Origin: Mesorhizobium hawassense
GTDB lineage: Bacteria > Pseudomonadota > Alphaproteobacteria > Rhizobiales > Rhizobiaceae
Direction of reading: 5' to 3'
Length of the DNA stretch: 64,000 bases
Assembly: GCF_003289945.1 (NCBI RefSeq)
Contig: NZ_QMBP01000022.1
Location: 22,675-86,674 of the forward strand
A program made the translations under genes and the position numbers. The notes under the pieces are model-generated. The model worked only from the letters and a program-made list of their open reading frames with translations. It did not search any database and had not been told where the DNA came from. Below, in pieces: positions 7,469 to 15,101 of this stretch. Positions within the stretch are counted from its first letter, which is position 1, and each line of letters opens with the position of its first letter.

Positions 7469-8527
7469 ATGAATAGGGTCATCAAGGTTCTGAAACCGGT
7501 CGGCTCGGGTCGAAAGGGCATCGATCGCGGTCGCGCCCTGGTTGCCGGCGGGGCGGGTTTCCTCGGCTCGCATTTGTGCGAGAGGCTGCTCGCCGACGGC
7601 TATGAAGTGATCGCGCTGGACAATTTCCACACCGGCAAAAGATACAATCTTGCCGGCATCGCGCGCGACGCCGCCTTCACCTGCGTCAAGCACGACGTCG
7701 TCGACACCTTGCCGATGGATCTGGCCGTCGACGAGATCTACAACCTTGCCTGCCCTGCCTCGCCGCCTCACTACCAGGCCGATCCCATCCATACATTCAA
7801 GACCAGCGTGCTGGGCTCGATCAATCTTCTGGAGCTCGCCCGGCGCCACAACGCCAAGATATTCCAGGCCTCCACCTCCGAGGTCTATGGCGATCCGCTG
7901 GTGCATCCGCAACCCGAGGGCTATTTCGGCAACGTCAACACGCATGGCCCGCGCGCCTGCTACGACGAGGGCAAGCGTTCGGCCGAAACGCTGTTTTTCG
8001 ATTATTCGAGGACATACGGCATCGACGTGCGCGTCGCGCGCATCTTCAACACTTACGGACCGCGCATGCAGCCCGACGATGGTCGCGTGGTGTCGAACTT
8101 CATCGTCCAGGCGCTGCGCGGTGACGACATCACGGTCTATGGCAGCGGCACGCAGACACGCTCCTTCTGCTATGTCGACGACCTGATCGAGGGTTTCGTG
8201 CGGCTGATGCAGGCGCCGGCGGCGCCGAATCACCCGGTCAACCTCGGCAATCCGGGCGAGTTCACCATCATGGAATTGGCCGAGCTCGTTCTCGACTACA
8301 CCAATTCCCGCTCGCGGATCGTGCATCGGCCGCTGCCGGTCGACGATCCCAGGCAGCGCAAGCCCGACATTTCCTTTGCCAGGCACCATCTCGGCTGGGA
8401 GCCGAGAATTGCGCTCAGCGAAGGGCTCGCCCACACCACGGCCTATTTCGAAGCCCTGCTGGGTGGTCGCCAGCCCATCGCGCCGCGGAGCGGCCGCCAA
8501 GCCGTCAGGGCGGCCGTGATGTCATGA
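7469..8527 (+). CDS. UDP-glucuronate decarboxylase (UDP-xylose synthase)
   Basis: A 352-residue extended SDR enzyme that converts UDP-glucuronate to UDP-xylose in the cytoplasm, supplying pentose for a surface polysaccharide. The NAD-binding GGAGFLGSHL motif is near residue 27, STSEVYGDP carries the catalytic Ser/Thr, and YDEGKR holds the Tyr-x3-Lys pair. The YNLACPASP and NTYGPRM blocks are typical of this subfamily rather than of GalE. The ATG at 7469 follows an ACGAGG; an upstream in-frame ATG at 7373 would add 32 residues not seen in the family. It overlaps galE by four bases (ATGA), so the two are coupled. Confidence 0.92.
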   Translation: MNRVIKVLKPVGSGRKGIDRGRALVAGGAGFLGSHLCERLLADGYEVIALDNFHTGKRYNLAGIARDAAFTCVKHDVVDTLPMDLAVDEIYNLACPASPPHYQADPIHTFKTSVLGSINLLELARRHNAKIFQASTSEVYGDPLVHPQPEGYFGNVNTHGPRACYDEGKRSAETLFFDYSRTYGIDVRVARIFNTYGPRMQPDDGRVVSNFIVQALRGDDITVYGSGTQTRSFCYVDDLIEGFVRLMQAPAAPNHPVNLGNPGEFTIMELAELVLDYTNSRSRIVHRPLPVDDPRQRKPDISFARHHLGWEPRIALSEGLAHTTAYFEALLGGRQPIAPRSGRQAVRAAVMS

Positions 8528-9651
8528 CACGCCGCCGCATCCTGGTGACGGGTGGCGCCGGCTTCATCGGTAGCCATACCTGCAAGCAGCTCTCGGCGGC
8601 AGGCTATCTGCCGGTGGTCTACGACAATCTGAGCCGCGGCAACGAGAAATCCGTCGCCTGGGGTCCGCTGGTCGTTGGCGACATTCGCGACCGACGCACA
8701 TTGCAGCGGGCGATCGCCGCCCACCGGCCGCAGGCGATCATCCATTTCGCGGCACTTGCCTATGTCGGCGAGTCCGTCGCCGAACCGGCGGACTATTATT
8801 CGGTCAATGTCGGCGGCACGATCGCCGTGCTCGACGCTGCCCGGGCGAACGGCATCGACAACATCATCTTCTCCTCGAGCTGCGCGACCTATGGCATGCC
8901 CAGGGCGCTGCCGGTGCGCGAGACCTCGGCCCAGAAACCGGTCAGCCCCTATGGCCGCAGCAAGCTGATGGGCGAAGAGATCATCAAGGACTATGCCTCG
9001 GCCTACGGGATGAAATACGCGATCCTGCGCTACTTCAACGCCTGCGGCGCCGACCCCGAGGGCGAGCTCGGCGAATGGCACACGCCGGAAACCCATCTGA
9101 TCCCCAGGGTGCTGATGGCCGCTTCGGGCATGATCGAGGCGATCGAAATCTTCGGCACCGACTATGAGACCGCCGACGGCACCTGCGTGCGCGACTATAT
9201 CCACGTCAGCGACCTCGCCCGGGCGCATCTCAAGGCCCTGCTGCATCTGGATGCAGGGGGCGAAAGCCTGGCGGTCAATCTCGGCACCGGCCGCGGCATT
9301 TCGATCAAGGAGATATTGGGGGCAGTCGAGCGGATCACGTCGCGGGCGGTGCCGGTCGTCTACAAGGCCCGCCGCCCCGGCGATCCGGCCGGGCTTTTTG
9401 CCGACCCCGGGCTTGCCCGTAGGCGGTTGGGCTTTGTGGCCGAGCTTTCCGACATCGACACCATCGTCAGGACGGCGGCGCCCTTTTTTGGGCTCGCCCC
9501 GGTCTTGCGCGCTTCCGGCGCTCCAGCCGCCATGCCGCGCGCGAAGCGCGCATCGCGTGGCGCGAACGCCACCACGAAACGTCGGCCCGCAAGGCCGGCG
9601 GTCGGCCCTGTGAGTAATGTGTCGGGGCGTGGGCTCGCTGAGGTCGGTTAA
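8524..9651 (+). CDS. galE: UDP-glucose 4-epimerase, with extra C-terminal tail
   Basis: A 375-residue extended SDR that interconverts UDP-glucose and UDP-galactose. TGGAGFIGSHT (NAD binding) is at residues 8-18, SSSCATYG carries the catalytic Ser, and YGRSKLMGE the Tyr-x3-Lys. The catalytic core ends near residue 325 (AAPFFGLAP), which is the normal family length. About 50 further residues, basic and rich in Ala, Arg and Pro, are added and look like read-through into intergenic DNA. The stop codon sits in the loop of the downstream terminator. Translationally coupled to the UDP-xylose synthase gene. Confidence 0.93.
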   Translation: MTRRRILVTGGAGFIGSHTCKQLSAAGYLPVVYDNLSRGNEKSVAWGPLVVGDIRDRRTLQRAIAAHRPQAIIHFAALAYVGESVAEPADYYSVNVGGTIAVLDAARANGIDNIIFSSSCATYGMPRALPVRETSAQKPVSPYGRSKLMGEEIIKDYASAYGMKYAILRYFNACGADPEGELGEWHTPETHLIPRVLMAASGMIEAIEIFGTDYETADGTCVRDYIHVSDLARAHLKALLHLDAGGESLAVNLGTGRGISIKEILGAVERITSRAVPVVYKARRPGDPAGLFADPGLARRRLGFVAELSDIDTIVRTAAPFFGLAPVLRASGAPAAMPRAKRASRGANATTKRRPARPAVGPVSNVSGRGLAEVG

Positions 9652-9678
9652 GACCACCTCGGCGAGCCTCCAATTTTT
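9632..9678 (+). terminator. Intrinsic terminator overlapping the end of galE
   Basis: GGCTCGCTGAGGT pairs with ACCTCGGCGAGCC (one G-T pair) to give a long stem, followed by TCCAATTTTT. The galE stop codon TAA (9649-9651) lies in the loop. It sits between the convergent galE and DUF995-like genes and could also act on the minus strand less well. Confidence 0.75.
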
Positions 9679-9696
9679 GGGGCCAGCCGGCTAAAC

Positions 9697-10305
9697 CTAG
9701 CCCTTACTGTCGACCAGCTTGCGCGTCTGGTCGAACTGCGCGCCCTTGGTGTTGCCCGCCTCGAACTTCTGATGCTCGTCGGCGGGATCGTCCCTGGCGT
9801 GCTTGAAATCATACCACGTGCCGTCAGGGTCCTTGCGCTGCTCGATATTGCCCTTCTCGACACGATGGCTGTAGCAGGTGCGCTGCGGCTTGGTGGAATA
9901 GGTCTTGGACCGCCAGGCAAGCTCCATGCACATCTTGCCGTTTTCCATCACCAGCCAGCGGCCCTCGCCGACGGCGGGCGAATTCCCACCTTGCGTCCAG
10001 GCATGCAGGCGCCTGTCCATGCCGAAATAGGCGGCGCCGTTCTTCCAGTTCCAGGTGCGGTCAGCGTAGAGAAGTTGCAGCTCGAAAGCCGTCGGAGCGG
10101 TATCCGGCTTGGCGGCAGCCTCGACCGGTGCACTGTTCTTGGCCGCCGCCGCGTCGGCGGCGCCGCTGAAAGCGAGCTGGCCGCAGGCGATCAGGAGCGG
10201 AACCAGCCAGCCTCGCCTGGCGAGCCGGTCGGCCCTGCCCAGCTCGAGGCGGCCTGGTTCACACGGCAATGCGGTCTTAGTTGTCGTCCCGACGAGCGTA
10301 CGCAT
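9697..10305 (-). CDS. DUF995-like exported protein (copy 1)
   Basis: A 202-residue protein with a late signal sequence (hydrophobic residues 33-52, ending GAADA). The mature domain holds the pattern LLYADRTWNWKNGAAYF, then GEGRWLV, GKMC, CYSH and QRKDPDGTWYDFK. The protein at 18591-19088 shows the same pattern in the same order, so the two are paralogues; the family appears to be DUF995, known mainly from Mesorhizobium and relatives, with no assigned function. The ATG at 10305 follows GAGGGGG; the open frame upstream would run through the promoter. It lies inside the polysaccharide locus, convergent with galE. Confidence 0.75.
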   Translation of the reverse strand: MRTLVGTTTKTALPCEPGRLELGRADRLARRGWLVPLLIACGQLAFSGAADAAAAKNSAPVEAAAKPDTAPTAFELQLLYADRTWNWKNGAAYFGMDRRLHAWTQGGNSPAVGEGRWLVMENGKMCMELAWRSKTYSTKPQRTCYSHRVEKGNIEQRKDPDGTWYDFKHARDDPADEHQKFEAGNTKGAQFDQTRKLVDSKG

Positions 10306-10443
10306 ATCAATACCCCCTCTCGACCCAGATGCGGTCGGGTCGAGGATTAATGATCTGGAAGATGTTTTCTTCGGCTTTCCGCGAGCTGTCACGATACCCG
10401 GCCCAGTCGGCTCAACGGCTGCGCGATCAGCACCCTCAAATCC

Positions 10444-10472
10444 ATTAACAGCCGCGCGCGGCGCGATGTCAA
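10444..10472 (-). promoter_or_regulatory. Putative sigma-70-type promoter for the DUF995-like gene
   Basis: On the minus strand TTGACA (10472-10467) is followed after 17 bases by GTTAAT (10449-10444). The first hexamer is a perfect consensus match. It lies about 140 bases upstream of the start codon. The spacer is very GC-rich, which weakens the call. Confidence 0.5.
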
Positions 10473-10599
10473 CCAAACGAAGTGGAAGTGATTGCTGCAA
10501 GCCCTCAGTTAACCACGGATATTACAATGCTGTGATAGCTTGACACTGTTCGGCACTTGCAAGGCGCCAGAATAGCTTCGGTGGGAGGGGTGGCTCCAC

Positions 10600-12213
10600 A
10601 TGACAGACAGCGCGGAAACGAGCGGGTCCGACGGCGCGGCGTTTGCCGGCCCGCGCCGGCCTGCCGGCGCCGTCCGTATCCACTCGGTGATCCTGCTGGC
10701 GATTTTGCTGGTCGCCGCGATCGCGCGTTTTCACAACATAACCCAGCCGCTGGTCGACGCCTTCAGCTGGCGCGAGACGAGCACTGCGATGATGGCCGAC
10801 AATTTCCAGCAGCGCAGCTGGAACATCTTCTTTCCCGAGGTCAGCTGGACCGGCCCGGGGCCCAGCTATCAGGGCCGGGAATTCCAGATCGTCAGCTATT
10901 CCACCGCGCTGCTCTACCAGCTCTTCGGCTGGCACGACTGGTTCGGCCGCATGGTCGCCGCCCTGTTCGGCATGGTGACGGTGTTTTCGCTGCACCGGCT
11001 GACCGCGCTCTGCTGGAACGAGGCGCATGCCCATGCGGCAGCGCTTGCCTATGCGCTGATGCCGGGACCGGTGATGATCGACAGTTCGTTCCTGCCCGAC
11101 CCGTCGATGCTTGCCCTGGTGACAACAGGCGTGTGGCTGTTCGTCAAATACTGGGCCGGCGGCAAGCCGTGGCTGCTGCCGCTGGCAACGCTGAGCTTCA
11201 CGCTCGGCGCGCTGGCCAAGCCGCCCGGGCTCGCCGCCGGCGCCGTCATCGTCTACCTGATGGCCTGCTGGATCGTGATGGGCAGACGCAAGCAGGCGGC
11301 CGGGGTGTTCGTGGCCGGGCTGCTGAGCTTCGCCGTGATCGCCGCCTATTTCAGCTGGGCCATCTATCTCGGCCGCAGCTACCCGCCCTACCACGTCGCC
11401 GGCAGCGGCTACATCTGGGATTCCGGCTTCTGGACGTTCTTCAAGAACAATTTTTATCTCAAGTCCGTCTGGAACACCTCGGTCTGGTGGTTCTACGGCT
11501 ATCCGTTCATGGCGCTGATCGCCGTCGGTTTCTGGATGCCGCCGAAGCCGGGCGAGGAAACCGGCGAGCGAGCCCTTTCGGCCGTCCCCTATGTCTGGTT
11601 CGCGGCGGCGGCGATCGTCTATGTCGCGGCGGCGCGCGAGATCACCAGCAATCCATGGAACTATCACATCTTCAACGTGCCGCTGGCGATGTTCTGCGGC
11701 CGCGGCGCGCTGGTGCTGGCGACGCTCGGCGCCGGAGCGGCGCTCACCCCGGCCGTCATCCTGCGCTCGATCTTCATCGCGGCATTGGCCCTGACGCTTT
11801 CGACTTTTCCCCTGCTCAGAACGATGAAGGCGCCGATCGCCATGAACGGCAAGCGGCTCGGCGAGGAGCTGGCGCGCCTCGTCAAGCCCGGCGAACTTGT
11901 CGTCGCCATCGCGCCGGAAGCCGGCGACCCCGTCGCGATCTACTACAGCCGGGCGCGCGGCTGGGTGTTCCCGCCCGGCGGCGGCGATGTCGAATGGTCG
12001 AAATTCGTCGAGGACGACGCCACGGCGATCGCTCAGCTCGAGGACCTGCGGACCCAGGGCGCGGACTATTTCGGCACCGCCAAGGAGGCTGCCGACAAAC
12101 AGGACCGGCGGTTCGTCGAACATCATGACGGGGTGATCGACCACCTCGACAGGACCGCCACCAAGCTTGTGGATTCGGATACGCTGCTGGTCTATAGGAT
12201 CACCCGCCCCTGA
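10600..12213 (+). CDS. Family 39-type membrane glycosyltransferase (GT-C)
   Basis: A 537-residue integral membrane protein with about ten to twelve helices. A first helix at residues 28-42 is followed by a long periplasmic loop (DAFSWRETSTAMMADNF), where GT39/ArnT-like enzymes carry the acidic residues that bind the polyprenyl-phosphate sugar donor. The last 150 residues are a soluble periplasmic domain. Such enzymes move one sugar from a lipid-phosphate donor to an acceptor outside the membrane. The two following genes could make and handle that donor. GGGAGGGG lies before the ATG. The acceptor is unknown. Confidence 0.82.
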   Translation: MTDSAETSGSDGAAFAGPRRPAGAVRIHSVILLAILLVAAIARFHNITQPLVDAFSWRETSTAMMADNFQQRSWNIFFPEVSWTGPGPSYQGREFQIVSYSTALLYQLFGWHDWFGRMVAALFGMVTVFSLHRLTALCWNEAHAHAAALAYALMPGPVMIDSSFLPDPSMLALVTTGVWLFVKYWAGGKPWLLPLATLSFTLGALAKPPGLAAGAVIVYLMACWIVMGRRKQAAGVFVAGLLSFAVIAAYFSWAIYLGRSYPPYHVAGSGYIWDSGFWTFFKNNFYLKSVWNTSVWWFYGYPFMALIAVGFWMPPKPGEETGERALSAVPYVWFAAAAIVYVAAAREITSNPWNYHIFNVPLAMFCGRGALVLATLGAGAALTPAVILRSIFIAALALTLSTFPLLRTMKAPIAMNGKRLGEELARLVKPGELVVAIAPEAGDPVAIYYSRARGWVFPPGGGDVEWSKFVEDDATAIAQLEDLRTQGADYFGTAKEAADKQDRRFVEHHDGVIDHLDRTATKLVDSDTLLVYRITRP

Positions 12214-12334
12214 CGGAACGCCGGTTCGAGACGGCAAGCCAGGGCGGCGAAGCAATCCACGGGGAAGCCGCGGATTTCGAGCCACCGGTCAAGCCGCACC
12301 AATGCGGCGACGGTGGACATCATCGGAGACCTGG

Positions 12335-13252
12335 TTGAAGCGAGCGATATCGATAATCGTCACCCTGGCGCTGCTGGCATGGCTTGCCAGCGACTCGCGC
12401 TGGAAGATGGTGGGCGATGCCTTCGCCAGCATCACGCCCGGCGCCTTCGCGGCAGTGGCGGCGGCTCTGTTCGTGACCTATGTGCTCAGGGCGCTGCGCG
12501 TCTGCGACGAGTTCCGCGACGACATCAACGGCCGCTTCGGCGCGACGCTGCGCATCATCCTGATCCACAATGCCATGATCAACATCGTGCCGTTCCGCGG
12601 CGGCGAGACGGCGTTTCCGATCCTGTTGCGCCAGGTGTTCGGCGTATCGATCGTGCGCGCCAGCGCTTCGCTGCTGTGGTTCAGGCTGCAGGACGCCTTC
12701 GTCGTCGGCGTGCTGGCCTGCCTGGTCTGGCCGAGCCTGCATCCGGCGCTCAGGGCGGCCGGCATCGGTGCGCTGATCGCAGCCGCATGGTATCTGCCGC
12801 GCTGGGCACGCGCGCCGCATAACTGGACGGCCGGCGGCAGGATCGTCTCGAAATTCGGCAAATTGCGCGACATCTTCACCGAAGCGACGGGACGCTCGCG
12901 CTACGGCTGGTGGTGGACGATGGCCAACTGGGCGCTGAAGCTCGGCGTACAGGGCTGGCTGCTCGCCATGCTGCTCAACACCTCGTTCCAAACCGCCTTT
13001 CCAGGCGCCGTCGGCGCGGAGGCCGCCGCCATCCTGCCGGTGCAGGGCGTCGCCGGCTTCGGCACCTATGAGGCGGGCGCCGCCGCCGCGCTGCTCTATT
13101 CCGGCATCGCCATGAAGGACGGCCTGCAGGCGGCGCTGGCGCTGCATCTCTTCATCCTCTGCTCGGCGGTCGCAACCGGTGCGATCGCCTGGCTGTTTCC
13201 CTCGAAATCGACGCTGCCGGAAACCCCGGCGGCGGGACCGGCAAGGAAATGA
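12335..13252 (+). CDS. Lysylphosphatidylglycerol-synthase-type (UPF0104) membrane protein
   Basis: An integral membrane protein of about 305 residues with roughly seven helices, resembling the flippase-like transmembrane domain of MprF (LPG_synthase_TM). Typical are the early LRALRVCDEF, the NIVPFRGGETAFPILLRQ block and the late VQGVAGFGTYEAG loop. No aminoacyl-transferase domain is present. Stand-alone members often sit beside polysaccharide genes and may move lipid-linked sugars. TTG at 12335 is preferred because GGAGA lies five bases before it; an ATG at 12302 has no ribosome site and would add 11 residues. It overlaps the next gene by four bases. Confidence 0.78.
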   Translation: MKRAISIIVTLALLAWLASDSRWKMVGDAFASITPGAFAAVAAALFVTYVLRALRVCDEFRDDINGRFGATLRIILIHNAMINIVPFRGGETAFPILLRQVFGVSIVRASASLLWFRLQDAFVVGVLACLVWPSLHPALRAAGIGALIAAAWYLPRWARAPHNWTAGGRIVSKFGKLRDIFTEATGRSRYGWWWTMANWALKLGVQGWLLAMLLNTSFQTAFPGAVGAEAAAILPVQGVAGFGTYEAGAAAALLYSGIAMKDGLQAALALHLFILCSAVATGAIAWLFPSKSTLPETPAAGPARK

Positions 13253-14352
13253 CCGCCATGAACGTGCTTCCCATTCCGGCTTTCGGATTGCCCGAGGGCG
13301 CCGTCATGCCCGAGCACAAGCTGTCCATCGTCATCCCGATGTACAACGAGGCCGACAATGTCGAGCCGCTGCTGGTCCGCATCCATCAGGCGATGGAAAA
13401 CTACAGCCAGCCCTGGGAAGTGGTGCTGGTCGACGACGGCAGCACCGATGCCACGCCCGCCGAGATCCGCCGGCTGGCGGCTCAATACGGGCCGCATGTG
13501 CATGGCGTGGAGCTGGTGCGCAACTACAAGCAGACCGCCGCCATGCAGGCAGGCCTCGACGCCGCGCGCGGCGACGTCATCGCGACGCTCGACGGCGACC
13601 TGCAAAACGACCCGTTCGACATTCCGCGCATGGTCTATCGCCTGCTGACCGAGGATCTCGACCTCGTCGCCGGCTGGCGCAAGAACCGCAAGGAAGGGTT
13701 CTGGATGCGCCGCCTGCCGTCGCGCATCGCCAACAGGCTGATTGCGCGCGTCACCGGCGTGCAGCTCAAGGATTATGGCTGCAGCCTGAAGGTGTTCCGC
13801 GGCAGCGTCATCCGCAGCGTGCGGCTCTACGGCGAGATGCACCGCTTCATCCCGGCCTGGCTGGCGACGGTGACGACGCCGCGCCGCATCGCCGAGGAAG
13901 TGGTGACGCATCACGCCCGCATGCACGGCCAATCGAAATACGGCATCTCGCGCACCTTCCGCGTGGTGCTGGACCTCGTCTTCATGTTCTTCTTCCTGCG
14001 CTACCGCACGCGGCCCGGCCATTTCTTCGGCGGCATCGGCATCGTGCTCGGCGTGCTCGGCTCGCTGATCCTGGCCTATCTGTTCGCGATCAAGGTTTTC
14101 TGGGGGCAGGATATCGGCACCAGGCCGATGCTGATCACCGGCTTCTTCCTGGTGATCGCCGGGCTGCAGGCGGTGACGTCGGGCGTGCTGGCCGAGATGC
14201 TGTCGCGCGTCTATCTCGAGGCCAACGGCGCGCTCGCCTATGTGGCGCGGCCGCAGCCCACGCATGGCGAGGGCGACGGCTGGCACTGGCCGATCAAGCC
14301 GGCCGCCGTCGGGACGGCGCGCGGCAAGCAATCCCGGTCTCGTTCAAAGTAA
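13249..14352 (+). CDS. GT2 polyprenyl-phosphate glycosyltransferase with C-terminal membrane helices
   Basis: A 367-residue protein of the DPM1/GtrB type. The GT-A domain (about residues 23-260) has IVIPMYNEADNVEPLL, the VDDGSTDAT motif and the DGDLQNDP metal-binding block. Two membrane helices follow (about 262-285 and 300-322). These enzymes attach a sugar from a nucleotide donor to undecaprenyl phosphate on the cytoplasmic face, making the donor for a GT-C enzyme such as the GT39 protein two genes upstream. Its ATG overlaps the stop of the preceding gene. ATG at 13249 or 13306 are both possible starts. Confidence 0.87.
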   Translation: MTAMNVLPIPAFGLPEGAVMPEHKLSIVIPMYNEADNVEPLLVRIHQAMENYSQPWEVVLVDDGSTDATPAEIRRLAAQYGPHVHGVELVRNYKQTAAMQAGLDAARGDVIATLDGDLQNDPFDIPRMVYRLLTEDLDLVAGWRKNRKEGFWMRRLPSRIANRLIARVTGVQLKDYGCSLKVFRGSVIRSVRLYGEMHRFIPAWLATVTTPRRIAEEVVTHHARMHGQSKYGISRTFRVVLDLVFMFFFLRYRTRPGHFFGGIGIVLGVLGSLILAYLFAIKVFWGQDIGTRPMLITGFFLVIAGLQAVTSGVLAEMLSRVYLEANGALAYVARPQPTHGEGDGWHWPIKPAAVGTARGKQSRSRSK

Positions 14353-14456
14353 TTGCCGCGCAGCGCGCGGCGGCCGGAGGGCAAGGGGTAACGGGCCGGC
14401 AGCACGCCCGCCCCCTCGCCCCCGCGGCCGCGCCCCCGCGGAACCGCCTACGGTAA

Positions 14457-14858
14457 TTAACGCGCCCGGCAGGCCGCGCGCTGGCCGAAGCCGCTCGGGC
14501 CGCAAATCCAGGGCGAATGGCCAAGCAGCGGGCCAACGCTGCCCAGCGTGTAGGAAACCTTGACCGGCGCCGGCGCGTGCGGCCGCTGCGGGCGCACGAA
14601 AGCCGCATAGGCTTCTTCCCTGACGCGCGTCACCCTGGTCATGCGCGTCAGCGGCTTGCGATTGACCATATTCAGCCGCTTGGTCTTGAGGTGCATCTTC
14701 TTGCCGAGTTGCTCGGTCATCGGCTTGACGCTGAGCGAGCCGGTTTTCATCGTATCCATGCTCTGGCAACCCGACACCATCGAGGCCAGTGCAACGGCGG
14801 CAAGAGCGACGGCATATCTTCCGCCGATCGCCACCGCGCCTTTTGCGAATTTCATCAT
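14457..14858 (-). CDS. Small lipoprotein with C-terminal CxPSGFGQ motif (copy 2)
   Basis: A 133-residue protein with a signal peptide ending in the lipobox VSGC (Cys31). The middle is basic (RLNMVNRKPLTRMTRV). The C-terminus holds WICGPSGFGQ (Cys119, SGFGQ 122-126) and Cys130; the 11-residue cysteine spacing equals that in the protein at 6579-6932. Outside this block and the lipobox the two share little. The ATG at 14858 follows a CAGGGGAC ribosome site. Convergent with the GT2 gene. Position suggests an envelope role in the polysaccharide locus; function unknown. Confidence 0.75.
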   Translation of the reverse strand: MMKFAKGAVAIGGRYAVALAAVALASMVSGCQSMDTMKTGSLSVKPMTEQLGKKMHLKTKRLNMVNRKPLTRMTRVTRVREEAYAAFVRPQRPHAPAPVKVSYTLGSVGPLLGHSPWICGPSGFGQRAACRAR

Positions 14859-15101
14859 TGCCGTCCCCTGCCACAGTATTTCTTGATGGAGTGCGAAGAT
14901 ATATTCTCCACGCTTCTCCCTCATGTTGCGCAAGCAGTCCACATCCGCCCGCATCGTGACTTAAATATTAGAGGAGACTTATTAAAATTCGTGCAAACGA
15001 CATGATGAGTGCCGTCTTTCGACGCTTGTTAAAATTCGATCATTTCAGGACGACGGGCGCACGCCCGCGAGAGACGCGCCAGGGTGACGCATGCTCAGGC
15101 C

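Noticed and set aside
10508..10575. A fourth copy of the shared palindrome before the GT39 gene (GTTAACCA and a TTGACA nearby)
   Set aside because: There is only one half-site, the spacing to TTGACA is wrong, and no minus-10 follows at a usable distance.
14353..14456. GC-rich inverted stretches after the GT2 gene as a terminator
   Set aside because: Several short C/G blocks can pair in many ways, but there is no single strong stem with a T tract.
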